From: Ambrosia x helenae
Taxonomy: Eukaryota; Streptophyta; Magnoliopsida; Asterales; Asteraceae
Length of the DNA: 64,000 nt
Direction of reading: 5' to 3'
NCBI GenBank assembly: GCA_030844895.1
Contig: CM061229.1
Span: forward strand, 124,626,381 to 124,690,380
Of this stretch, positions 46,037-56,943 are shown piece after piece. The stretch's first letter is position 1, and each line of letters starts with the position of its first letter. The position numbers were made by a program, and so were the translations under genes. The notes under the pieces are model-generated. The model had not been told where the DNA came from. It saw only the letters and a program-made list of their open reading frames with translations, and searched no databases.

Positions 46037-46519
46037 GGAGGATAAATTGAAAACCCACTCGAGTTAAGAAAACTAAGAAAACCCTTGTAAAAACCATCTA
46101 AAATTTTGTAATTTTTTTTGAAAAAATTACACAAGGTAACATACATGTTTTTAAGCATTTTGGGCCAAAAAAATAAAAAAAGCGCCGAACGAATATTTTT
46201 AAAAAAAATAAACAACGCAAACTTTGTAACAGCGCTGTTAACATATGTTTTCTGCTTTTTAACATATGTTACAGCGCTGTTAACATATGTTTTCTGCCTT
46301 TTAACATATGTTAACATCGCTGTTACAAAGTTTGCGTTGTTTATTTTTTTTAAAAATATCCTATCGGCGTTTTTTTTAATTTTTTTGCCCAAAACGCTTT
46401 AATACATGTATGTTACCTTGTGTATTTTTTTCAAAAAAAATTACAAAATTTTAGATGGTTTTTACAAGGGTTTTCTTAGTTTTCTTAACTCAAGTGGGTT
46501 TTCAGTTTATAATTTCCCT
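46034..46519. mobile_element. Near-perfect palindromic foldback element (486 bp) in TA repeats
   Basis: The left half is the reverse complement of the right half over about 230 bp, with a few mismatches (AAAACCCACTCGAGTTAAG and CTTAACTCAAGTGGGTTTT). The centre is a cluster of AACATATGTT palindromes and CAGCGCTG copies. TA runs flank both ends. No coding capacity. Transcripts through it would form a long hairpin, a classic source of small RNAs (inference). Confidence 0.9.
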
Positions 46520-49475
46520 ATATATATATATATATATATAGGATTGAGATCAATTAGGAACCACCATCATAGTTAGGAACTTAGGAACCAATCTTAGCCC
46601 TCCATATTTGATTTTGATCTAAAGGGTATAAGTGTAATTAGGCATCTAAATTAATTATCTTTTCAACCTTGATTTCGATCCGGCAATTAAGCTTTTCAAC
46701 TTTTGTATATAATTAAATCGATTATTAAATACAGCGTCTTTTGCAAGTGATCCATTTCACAATTGCTTTTCGGTATTTGTGTTTTACCAGAATTCTTACT
46801 ATTATATATTTTGTTTTTTTTTTTTGGTATAGTATTCATAATCATAAGTTTTGCTTCATCAGATTATTATTTTTTTTCGATTGTTGTTTACTACGACTAA
46901 CCGTTTTGTAACAACCGGCAAAAATAAGGTAATTCCGTACAATTAATTAATATATGATTAACGTAATTAAATGCAATTGTGTGTGATTTAATTATCAAGG
47001 CCTTAGGGAATAGCAATTTCCAAATAGTGCATAGGAATGCATACGTTTAATGGTAAAGCATGATTGGATCATGTGCGAATAAGCTATCCGGTACGGATGT
47101 TGGCAATTACCCGGTAATAATTAAATAAACGAAACGAATCCCGGACACCCAGGATATAAAATAAAGGGTATTTTCATAAGATATAATGAGTTTTGGAACT
47201 CCAAAACCATAAATGAAAACGTCTTGTACAAATCTCCCGGTAACGAATAAAGTGCGCGTATCGCACCCGATACGCGTATAACTCGTAATTTCACCCGGTA
47301 AAGGCCTAAATAATCAATCAACGCTTAAAATAGACTATATTTAAGTGCTATTTAAGGTATATTTAATGTCCGGATGACGCGTGATTAAAACCCGAAAAAC
47401 ACCCGAACGACACCCGAACGACGGGGGATTAAACATAACAAGTATTGGGTAAATATTTGAAGATGTGGACCCCACCCAAACCACATGGGGGCCGGCCTTA
47501 GAGGCCTTAATACATTCACATTTTGTGTAATAATAATAACCTATGAACTTAGATAACACATGCATACACATGAAGACAAAAGGTGTAAGATAAAGTGTAT
47601 GTAAACATTAGTACTAAGTAAGCTACTTTCTTGTCCCCTTCTTTCTAAATTTCGGCCAAGGGCCAAATAAATCCAAGACAAGTAGCTAAACATCATTACT
47701 TTAGTGGATGCATGTCTTGATAAGTCTTGTATGTAGAGGTAATCATGCCTTATAAAGATTGATCAAGATTTGCAAGTAATCTTCCATACATATACACATA
47801 TACACGGCTCCTTCATACACACATACTTATCATCTTTTCAAAAATCTCCAAGTACACTCATAATCTTCCATAAGATATCTCAAATCTTTAGCATCATTAC
47901 ATGAGTTGGATATATAATAACATGTGTTAGAAACTTGGAGCATCAAAGCAAAACTCATCTTCTTTTTCCTTCTTAGAGCCGTGGGGTTACATGCACACAT
48001 ACACATTGTTCTTTCAAGTTTTTACAACTCCAAATCACTTAAAATCATCCATCATCCAAACCCCTTTTGTGTGTTTCAAGAGCTTGGAGCTAAACCACTA
48101 GGAAGAACACACTAAACCCCTCTCAAATCCAAGGTTTTTGTCTTCCCTAGCCTTGTGCTAGTAGTAAGCTTCTTAATCTTGTTTTTGATTGTTATTTTTC
48201 ATGTATGTGTTCCTAGTAGCAAGTTGTACATGAAGGGTTTAAAAATGGTTTTGAACATAATCTTTAATAGGTTTTCATGTGTAAAATGAAAGATTAAAGA
48301 TATAAAAAGAAACCATGGATTTGATGATGATGATATATTAGTCTTGAAAATATATGAAGTTTACATATAAGACTAAGTAGGATGATGTTTTGGTTAATAT
48401 TTTGAGATGAACTTGAATATGTTAAAACTAACTTTAATTCATCTTATTATGATCATTTAAGTTATAATATGTGGTAAAACATGTTAGAAGTTCATAAATG
48501 AATAAGATGGAAAATTAAAGTTAACTCACTTGGATGAATGAAATTTTGATAAAATGGACAAATACATAAAACACACATATAATTAGTCTTTCATATGGAA
48601 TATAAGACTAACATAAGTGTTTTGATACAAAAATAACTTACCAATAAAAAGTTGATTCTTCAAAGTTAACTATTTTGAGTGAGAAATGCCAACTTTGAAA
48701 GTTAGAATAGAAAAATGCAACTTTTGTAAGTTAAGGGACTAAAGTTGTAACTTTGGAAGTTAAGGGACTAAAATGAACATTTTAGAAACTATTAGTCCAA
48801 AAATACAAGTATGGAAAGTTTGGTGTCAAAAATGTAAGTATTAAAGTCTAAGGATGATTTTTGTAAATACTAGTAAAAATACTTGAGTATTTTGTATAAA
48901 AGTGTATTTTTGAAAGTTATAAAAATATAAAGGGTTTTAACATAAGGATTTTTATAAAATAGAGATTTTATAAAAATATTAAACAAACTTGGGAAACTTA
49001 TACAAAAATGAATACTTTTATATAAATGGGAATATAAAAGTGTTGGAAACATTTTTGTAGTTAAGTTGACAAGTTGGGTTAAAAATACATAAGTATTTTA
49101 ACCATCCAAGTAACATGTGAAAATAGGAAGAAATATGGAAAATATTTCTATAAAATACATGTTGGGAAAAACTTGGAAAAATTAACTAATCAAGTTAAGA
49201 TATCGAACTAAAACGCGTTAACGAACCATAACCGGACAAAGTATGAGAAAAATGCCATTGCGGCAAGATAAGAAAAATATATATTTTAAGAGGTAAAATA
49301 TATATATATACTTTGGGTGAAAATAAATAAACACTTTCCTAAGTGTTGGAGAATTAATTCGTGGGAGAAACACATGACACAAACGAATAAGACGTTAAAA
49401 CAAACGTATATACTTAACAAGAAAAATTACACATTTATATATATTTGTACGCTCGTCTCGGCAAAATTCTAGTGT

Positions 49476-49779
49476 ATCTACTTAATGGGAAAGTAGATGT
49501 GCGGGAAGGAAAGCCGCGACGAGAAGACAAGGATATATATATATGTGTATGTCGTACCAACGAAATCCTAGTATATTTATTTGAATGGGAAAATAAATAT
49601 ACGGTGTGGTGAGTTGAATCGGACGTTAAGAATATACGATCGAACGACAAAATCTTAGCATATTTGTTTAAATGGGAAAACAAATGTGTGGCAAAGTGAG
49701 TCGGGTCGAGGATTGAAATATACATTATATCGAGCGATGCGATCTTAAGTATAATTATTTAAATGGGAAAATAATTATA
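49476..49779 (+). repeat. Four tandem hairpins with conserved AATGGGA loop and differing stems (5' LTR)
   Basis: Hairpins lie at 49476-49498 (ATCTACTT/AAGTAGAT), 49572-49601 (TATATTTATTT/AAATAAATATA), 49659-49688 (CATATTTGTTT/AAACAAATGTG) and 49750-49779 (TATAATTATTT/AAATAATTATA). The loop is (A/G)AATGGGA each time (first one AATGGGA). Unit spacing is 87-96 bp. The same array is at about 60057-60361 in the 3' LTR. Confidence 0.9.
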
Positions 49780-50055
49780 TGTTAAGTGAAGTCGAGTCGA
49801 TGATAATAAGATACAAGTTATGGAAATATTAACAAGAGTAATATATAACTTGTAACACAAAGGGTAATGTAACGCCAACGAAACCTAGGATACACGCTTA
49901 ATTAAACGGGATGTGGAACAACTTGTGGTCGGGAGTTGGGTGTACAACTTGCCAAGGCACATGCACTATAGGAATAAGTGACTTATACGTTTAGGACGTT
50001 GTAGGTGCAAGACCACCCTTTGCTATTCACCTTATTGAGCCAGACGCAGTATCAG

Positions 50056-50523
50056 GTGAGTTTCACGGCCCCATTTTAAACTATTTTTACGTTTTCCGGG
50101 GGAAAGATATGTTAGGGATAGTGTTTGACGGATTTATTACTTGAGGTGTGACCGCCACTCGGGGTTGAGTCCTCGCCTCTATAATCATTTGTTCAGGGAA
50201 TTGAAACCGGAGGAATATTCGAATAGTACTATTGGTGCCTGACAAGGCCCACCCCTAATCGATAGCGTCGATTATGCATTAGGTTATGCCTGGGGTGCAA
50301 ATATTCTGAACTTAAGTCGTGGGAAACCGAGTAACGACTTGGAGCGGGGCACAATTATTATATGTCTTGGTTTGATTATAGTCTCAAGTAGATTTATAGG
50401 AATTTGCAACTCCTATATATTGTCATAACATGGTATTCCCAAGTATTCAAGTTTTAGAAACTGAAAACCTGTGAACTCACCAATATATTTATATTGACGA
50501 AACTTTTTAAACATATCTTTCAG
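50056..50523 (+). promoter_or_regulatory. Putative leader intron in the LTR
   Basis: ATCAG|GTGAGT (donor at 50056) and ATCTTTCAG| (acceptor ending 50523) are strong plant splice signals bounding a 468-bp AT-rich segment shortly before the primer-binding site. The same signals are in the 3' LTR. Splicing would shorten the 5' leader of subgenomic RNA. Inference only. Confidence 0.4.
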
Positions 50524-50808
50524 GTAATTAGAAGATGAAAAATCAGGCAGGCAGGGTCGGGGAATCTCCATGCGACGTCAGGCTTTTGTGGGGTTTCACC
50601 TTTATTTCCCAAGGCATTTGGGATATATTTGAGAAACCTCTAAGTTTAATTCAAAAACAATTATCTTTTGTGTAATGTTTAAAACTGATTCGACGTCATA
50701 ATAAATGACCCATTTTCTTAAATTACTTGTGTTTAGCCATAACCTTGACTTTATGCTTTTGAACCGTCGCGCCACGTGTTTCCGCCTTTGTCGTGGTGTG
50801 ACAGAACG

Positions 50809-50821
50809 TGGTATCAGAGCC
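50809..50821 (+). other. Primer-binding site of the chromovirus (Met-tRNA)
   Basis: TGGTATCAGAGCC, five bases after the 5' LTR end at 50803. Confidence 0.93.
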
Positions 50822-51068
50822 AAGGTTATAGCGAACTAGAGTATTTTCTTTAAAACTAGACTATAACCGGATTTGGTTCTAAAGATAAAGTTTTCAAAAG
50901 AAAATGTACATGGTTTTAAATAAAAGTAATTTTCAAGAAGCATTGGGCATGAGGAGATTCCGACCAAGCCAGCCATGAGTATTGTTATACTGTAACGTAG
51001 AAATTAGAAGTTAGGAAGGTTACTATAGAGTACGCCATAACTGTCTAATTTAAATAAATCATATATAC

Positions 51069-52466
51069 ATGTACGGTTCTTTTGCCAGGATGTCGGACGC
51101 GGGAAGTATAGCGCCTAGTGTTGACAGCAGTATCCAGATTATACCCGCACCTCCGCCGGAGCCAGTCGAGTTGGTTGTACTCGATGCAGAGGAAGACGAC
51201 GTAGAGATGGACGTCGCAGGAGGGTCAGACGACGACTCAGACGAGACAGATCCTAGCGAGGATCCTGACTGGACACCGGCCGTGATCGACGCGCCGCAGC
51301 CCATCGTACCGGCCGCACCTTTGGCCGTACGCCCCGTTCGAGCCATCAGGGATTTCCCTGACGGCTGTGCCGGTCCTTCGCGACCAGTTCCCGCCCAGTC
51401 AGACGCGGCAGAGTCTCCTTTCCGCCGACAGGCTCACGCCGAGCACGAGCCGGCACCGGTACCCCACATTCACGTACCGGCAGGTATGAGACTTCTACCC
51501 ATTCCCCGTGGAAGAAACGGATGGATATCCGACGACTCAGATGACGAGTCGGTAGGTTCAGTAGGGCACATGCTGGTGGCCGAGATTCAGGCTGCCCAGG
51601 AGGAGCCAGTGGCTCCCATTCTAGAGGACGCCCCAGCGGACCCCATAGCCCCACCAGCACCCGAGCCCCTACCCCAGGAGGAGCCAGCACCAGCAGCACT
51701 TATACACGAGGGTAGTCCCGCCCGTAGCTCTGAGCTACATAGGGCAGGCTTGGAGGCCTTCGCCACTGCGAGCCCTCCCACACCCCCTGTAGTGGTGTCC
51801 ACTCCAGAGTGGGCCACTGTCACTGAGCCATTGGTAGCCCCACTAGCTGAGCCCATGCCACCACCCACCATTGCCATGACTACACCCATCCCCACCATAC
51901 CCAGCATGACACCTGCACCATACCCTCTAGGTGCAGGGGACCCTTATCTGATGCCACACCACTTTTCCATCAGTCCACCCAGTTTCTTACTGCCCCACAT
52001 ACCAGTACCATTCCCCTTCGGGCCCTTCCCATCCACACACCCAGATATACCCGGACCATCCCAGCCACCCAGGACGACACCCTTGTCTGGACCAGCATGG
52101 TCCACTGCCATCACACTAGAGCGGGATTTTCAGACTCTCGCTGATACGGTGCAGCGCACCGTAACACAGGTGGAGCATCAGACACGTCTGATGTGGACGA
52201 GGATGATAGATGCGCGGGATGCTTTGGCGCATTACGCGGAGGAGTTGCTGAGCCTGGACGCTCAGTGCGGTATCACAGGGGATGCGCACTTTGCGCATCG
52301 ACATTTCTTGTACGAGCGTATCATGAAGATCAGTATGACGATCAGTACGCACGCGCCGCAGTACCAGTACCCCCGCCACCGCCACAGTAGGATATATTGG
52401 GGATGCACTGAAGACACACCAGATTATGTACATACTAGCAGCACTATGGTAGTACAGCACGGGTGA
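51069..52466 (+). CDS. Extra ORF upstream of gag: acidic, proline-rich protein with coiled-coil-like C-terminus
   Basis: The 465-aa frame lies between the primer-binding site and gag, where standard Tekay elements have only leader. Residues 1-70 are acidic (EEDDVEMDV, SDDDSDETDPSED). Residues 70-340 are Pro/Ala-rich and low-complexity. About 350-430 form a plausible helix (TLERDFQTLADTVQRTVTQVEHQTRLMWTRM). The second Met (MSDAGS, 51090) may be the start. Near 52327 the alternative frame gives DQYDDQYARAAVPVPPPPPQ and a stop at 52390. That is a more natural end than the present one, so a one-base deletion probably changed the tail. The sequence is far more GC-rich than its surroundings. I do not recognise the family. 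Confidence 0.6.
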   Translation: MYGSFARMSDAGSIAPSVDSSIQIIPAPPPEPVELVVLDAEEDDVEMDVAGGSDDDSDETDPSEDPDWTPAVIDAPQPIVPAAPLAVRPVRAIRDFPDGCAGPSRPVPAQSDAAESPFRRQAHAEHEPAPVPHIHVPAGMRLLPIPRGRNGWISDDSDDESVGSVGHMLVAEIQAAQEEPVAPILEDAPADPIAPPAPEPLPQEEPAPAALIHEGSPARSSELHRAGLEAFATASPPTPPVVVSTPEWATVTEPLVAPLAEPMPPPTIAMTTPIPTIPSMTPAPYPLGAGDPYLMPHHFSISPPSFLLPHIPVPFPFGPFPSTHPDIPGPSQPPRTTPLSGPAWSTAITLERDFQTLADTVQRTVTQVEHQTRLMWTRMIDARDALAHYAEELLSLDAQCGITGDAHFAHRHFLYERIMKISMTISTHAPQYQYPRHRHSRIYWGCTEDTPDYVHTSSTMVVQHG

Positions 52467-52861
52467 TGACACTCGTCTGCGTTTTGCCTAGCCGTACGGG
52501 TATTACGGCATATGATATGATGGTTTATTATTTCAAAAGCAATGTATTGTATGAGAAATGTATTCTCCATTTTGTATTATGAACAAGCATTGTACTGACT
52601 TTATTGAAATTAATGAAAAATCTTATTATTATGGTGAAATATGTTGTTGTCTATGATTATTATTGCTTACTCCATGTGTTGTGGTTTGTATATTTGTGTG
52701 GTGTTGTTGTGATGATTTCTATTTATATTTCTGTATGATGTGTTGGTATGATGTGTGATGATGTGGTGTTGATTATTGTGTTCATGCTTTGGTTTGTTAT
52801 TTATGCTTTGTATTGTATAAATGTTTGCCAAATTAACCTTTGATAATTATTATTGAAGAAA

Positions 52862-53765
52862 ATGGCACCTGCCACCCGAAGCAACAGTGGTGCAGACGGA
52901 CTGCCCACCACACCGGCTGAGCTCGAAACTATGATTTCTGAACGAATAGCTCGTGCCATCGCTGAACACGAAGCCGCACGCTCGGAACACTCCCTTGACA
53001 GGACAGGGAGTGAGCGACGTGAGACCTCCCCCAGTGGTAAGAGGTTTATAAATAAATGAAAAAGCGATGGGAGAATATTTCACAAACTCCTATCCCATAA
53101 TAACATACTATGTTACTATTACAGGGACAGCCTCGGGAGAGCGCGGCTGCACTTTCAAGGCTTTCTTGGACTGTAAGCCACTAAACTTCAGCGGCACTGA
53201 GGGTTCCATAGGCCTGGTCAAATGGTTCGAAAAGACCGAGGCAGTGATTCGCATCAGCGGGTGTACCCCTCGACAGTCTGTCATGTACGCCACTAATCTG
53301 TTCCTGGATCAAGCGCTAACTTGGTGGAACGGCCAGGTACAGTCTTTAGGAGACGAGGTTGCATACACTCTATCATGGGCGGCACTAAAGGAACTGATGA
53401 CTGCCGAATACCGCCCGGCAAGTGAAGTTCAGAAGCTGGAAACTGAATTCTGGAACCTCACCATGATAGGAGCAGACGTCACTGGGTACACGTCAAGATT
53501 TCATGATCTCGCACGACTGGTACCTCGCCTGGTTACACCAGAGAAGAACAAAGTGGAACGATACCTATTCGGGCTAGCACCACAGATTCGCAGCATGGTC
53601 ACCTCTTCCAAACCCACGACCATGCGCGAGGCAATTGATCTGGCACTAAGTCTGACTGAGGATGCTATCCGCATGGGTACCCTTATCCGCCAGGTTTCTG
53701 GGTTAAAAATTTCTGAAGCAAGTAGTGTTGAGGCAAGAAACAGGGATCAAGTTCAGCAGTTGTAA
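52862..53765 (+). CDS. Chromovirus Gag, two exons (88-bp intron), frame ends early
   Basis: Exon 1 (52862-53036, MAPATRSNSG...RRETSPSG) and exon 2 (53125-53765) join in phase across GTAAG..TTACAG. Unspliced, the frame would stop at 53059. Exon 2 is a Retrotrans_gag capsid domain: CTFKAFLDCKPLNFSGTEG, LVKWFEKTEAVIRISGC, ALTWWNGQV, LSWAALKELMTAEYRP, FHDLARLVPRLVTPE and RYLFGLAP. The frame stops at 53763. The basic tail and knuckles continue in the next frame (53759 on), so a one-base change separates them. Gag builds the particle. Confidence 0.85.
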
Positions 53766-56230
53766 CTAATGAGCAGGGTAACGGACAGAGGTTTGGGAAG
53801 AGGAAGAGAGATGAAGGGAAAAGGGATCGAGCATCGGGAAGCTCGAACAAGAAAGGAAAGGGTTATGCCGCCACAGGACGTGGTAACAATAACAACAACA
53901 AACAGGGAAACCAAGGGAGAAATAATGGATTGACTTGCGGGAAGTGCCACCGCACCGGGCACAAGACTGAAGAGTGCCGATCTGGAGCACCAAAGAACGG
54001 AGGGGCCAGACCCTGTTTTGCATGTGGGTCATTGGACCATTGGAAGAAAGATTGCCCCAAAGTCAACAATCAGGCCCGTGGCCGGGCATTTGTGATTGGA
54101 GCCGGTGACGCACGGCAAGACCCCAATGTGGTCACTGGTACGTTTCCTCTAAATGGTCATTATGCCTCTGTATTATTTGATACCGGTGCTGACTTTAGCT
54201 TCGTATCCATTGAGTTTAAAAGACTACTTGGTTTAAAAACTAGCAAACTAGATACACCCTACTCTATAGAACTGGCTAATGGTAAAACTATTGAAACGAG
54301 AGAGGTAGCTAAAGATTGTAAGTTAGAACTCTGTGGGCACGAGTTTGGGATTGATCTATTGCCGGTCGTATTGGGAAGTTTTGACATCGTTGTTGGCATG
54401 GATTGGTTGTCCGCGCACCATGCCATTGTGGTTTGCAACGATAAGATTATTCAGGTTCCCCTCGCAAGCGGTGAAACTCTCTCAATTCAAGGGGAAAGAC
54501 ACGGGACGCCTCTAAGAATTATTTCGAGCATGAAGGCTCGTAAGTGTCTGAGAAAAGGGCTTGTCGCATTCTTGGCACACGTAGTGGACAAGAAGGCCGA
54601 CGAGCGAAAGTTGGAAGACATTCCAGTCGCCAGAGATTTTCCGGATGTATTTCCAGAAGATTTGCCGGGGTTGCCACCACCTCGACAAGTCGAGTTCCGC
54701 ATCGACCTCGTTCCAGGAGCAGCTCCTGTGGCACGATCGCCATACCGCCTAGCTCCATCAGAGATGCAGGAACTGTCCAGCCAGCTACAAGAATTATTGG
54801 ACAAAGGTTTTATAAGACCGAGTTTCTCACCTTGGGGAGCTCCCGTCTTATTTGTGAAGAAGAAGGATGGCACATTTCGCATGTGCATCGACTATCGAGA
54901 GCTGAACAAGCTAACCATCAAGAATCGCTATCCTCTCCCCAGGATCGACGATTTATTTGATCAGCTCCAAGGTTCCAGCTATTACTCCAAGATCGATTTG
55001 AGGTCAGGCTATCACCAGTTGCGTATACAAGAAGAAGATGTACCAAAAACGGCCTTCAGAACCCGGTATGGACACTATGAATTTTTGGTAATGCCGTTCG
55101 GTTTGACTAACGCACCAGCGGTTTTCATGGACCTAATGAACCGCGTATGTAAGCCATACCTGGACAAATTCGTCATTGTCTTCATTGACGATATTTTGAT
55201 CTATTCACGTACGAAAGAAGACCACGAGAATCACCTTCGGTTAATTCTTGAAGTATTACGCAAAGAGAAGCTCTATGCTAAATTCTCGAAATGTGACTTT
55301 TGGATTCGGGAAGTTCACTTTTTAGGCCACGTGGTAAACGAGAAGGGCATACACGTTGATCCAGCCAAGATCGAGGCGATTAAAAATTGGGAAGCACCTC
55401 GAACTCCTACCGAAGTACGACAATTTCTAGGCCTCGCGGGTTATTACAGAAGGTTCATCGAGAACTTTTCAAAGATAGCGCAAGCTTTAACCATGTTAAC
55501 CCAAAAAGACAAGAAATTTGAGTGGACGGACAAGCAAGAGGCAGCATTCCAGTTACTAAAAGACAAGTTATGTGGCGCTCCGATACTGTCACTTCCAGAC
55601 GGTACGGAAGATTTTGTGGTTTACTGTGATGCCTCGCATCAAGGTTTGGGTTGTGTATTGATGCAGCGAGAAAAAGTAATAGCTTATGCTTCCAGGCAAC
55701 TGAAAATCCATGAGAAGAACTACACTACACACGATTTGGAATTAGGTGCAGTGGTGTTCGCTCTCAAGATATGGAGGCACTATTTGTACGGAACCAAGTG
55801 CACGATTTTCACTGATCATAAGAGTTTGCAGCACATCTTTGATCAGAAGGATTTGAATATGCGACAACGGCGATGGGTGGAATTATTAAACGATTACGAT
55901 TGTGAGATAAAGTACCATCCCGGTAAGGCGAATGTCGTAGCCGACGCCTTGAGTCGCAAGGAACGGGTTAAACCCTTGCGTGTTCGAGCTTTGGGTTTGA
56001 CTATCCACACGAATATGACCGAACGAATTCGTGAAGCTCAAGTTAACGCCCTCAAACCCGAGAATGTCAAAGGTGAAAGGTTACGAAAGATGGTTGATTC
56101 ACTGGAACCAAAAGCGGACCAGACATTGTATTTCATGAATAGAATTTGGGTTCCAGTATATGGTGGATTGCGTGAGCTAGTATTGGCCGAAGCTCACAGT
56201 TCTAGATATTCGGTTCACCCGGTGCAGACA
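53759..56230 (+). CDS. Chromovirus Pol: zinc knuckles, protease, reverse transcriptase, RNase H
   Basis: The open frame continues the Gag tail (NEQGNGQRFGKRKRD...) into two knuckles, CGKCHRTGHKTEEC and CFACGSLDHWKKDC. The aspartic protease has LFDTGADFSFV and IVVGMDWL. RT shows the Ty3 pattern: RMCIDYRELNKLTIKNRYPLPRIDDL, YYSKIDLRSGYHQLRI, FLVMPFGLTNAPAVFMDLMN and the catalytic FIDDILIYS. RNase H has VVYCDASHQGLGCVLMQ, HDLELGAVVFAL, TDHKSLQHIF and VVADALSRK. The beginning of the integrase zinc region (LVLAEAHSSRYSVHP) follows. A one-base loss at about 56220 shifts the frame, giving a stop at 56248. It makes and processes the cDNA. Confidence 0.92.
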
Positions 56231-56943
56231 AGATGTTCCACGATTTGAAGGAACTTTATTGGTGGCCGAATTTCAAAAGGGATATAGCAGCCTATGTTGC
56301 GCGATGTTTGACTTGCGCAAAGGTCAAGGCTGAGCACCAGAGACCTTCCGGTTTGCTCCAGCAACCGGAAATACCGGAATGGAAATGGGAACGAATCACC
56401 ATGGATTTCATTACCAAGTTACCTAAAACGACAAGCGGCCATGACATGATCTGGGTGATCGTAGATCGATTGACGAAATCTGCACACTTCCTCCTGATTC
56501 GCGAAACGGACAGATTGGAGAAACTGACCCGTTTGTACATTAAGGAAGTGGTATCTAAACACGGTGTACCTGTATCTATCATCTCCGATCGGGATAGTCG
56601 CTTCACTTCCAGATTTTGGGAAAGTTTAAATGAAGCCCTCGGTACTCGCCTCGACATGAGCACCGCATATCACCCCCAAACGGATGGTCAAAGTGAACGA
56701 ACCATCCAGACATTGGAGGATATGTTACGGGCATGCGCGATTGATTTCGGAGGTAATTGGGATACGCACTTGCCATTGGTAGAATTTTCTTATAACAACA
56801 GTTATCATACGAGCATTCAAGCCGCACCGTTTGAAGCTTTATATGGACGCAAGTGCCGATCGCCATTGTGTTGGGCGGAAGTTGGGGAAAAGCAACTCAC
56901 CGGCCCGAAATTGTTCAAGAGACCACGGATAAGGTCTTTTTGA
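56222..56943 (+). CDS. Chromovirus integrase: HHCC zinc domain and DDE core
   Basis: After the frameshift the sequence continues MFHDLKELYWWPNFKRDI, CLTCAKVKAEH (second half of the HHCC motif), WERITMDFITKLPKT with the first Asp, VSIISDRDSRFTSRFW with the second Asp, and AYHPQTDGQSERTIQTLEDMLRAC with the Glu. It then has SYNNSYHTSIQAAPFEALYGRKCRSPLCW. A second one-base loss near 56906 ends the frame at 56943. Confidence 0.9.

Larger units (their letters stand above)
46907..50803 (+). repeat. 5' LTR of the chromovirus
   Basis: TG..CA ended, AT-rich, with a four-hairpin tandem array (49476-49779) and an intron-like segment (50056-50523). No convincing ORF. Confidence 0.95.

Noticed and set aside
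45799..46392. 197-aa minus-strand frame spanning the foldback element and copia gag
   Set aside because: It is chimeric: palindrome, TA repeat (Tyr-Ile run) and then the gag start. Only the final part from about 45926 is real gag.
51059..51907. Minus-strand frames opposite the extra ORF
   Set aside because: They are Gly/Ser-rich shadows of GC-rich, proline-coding sequence.
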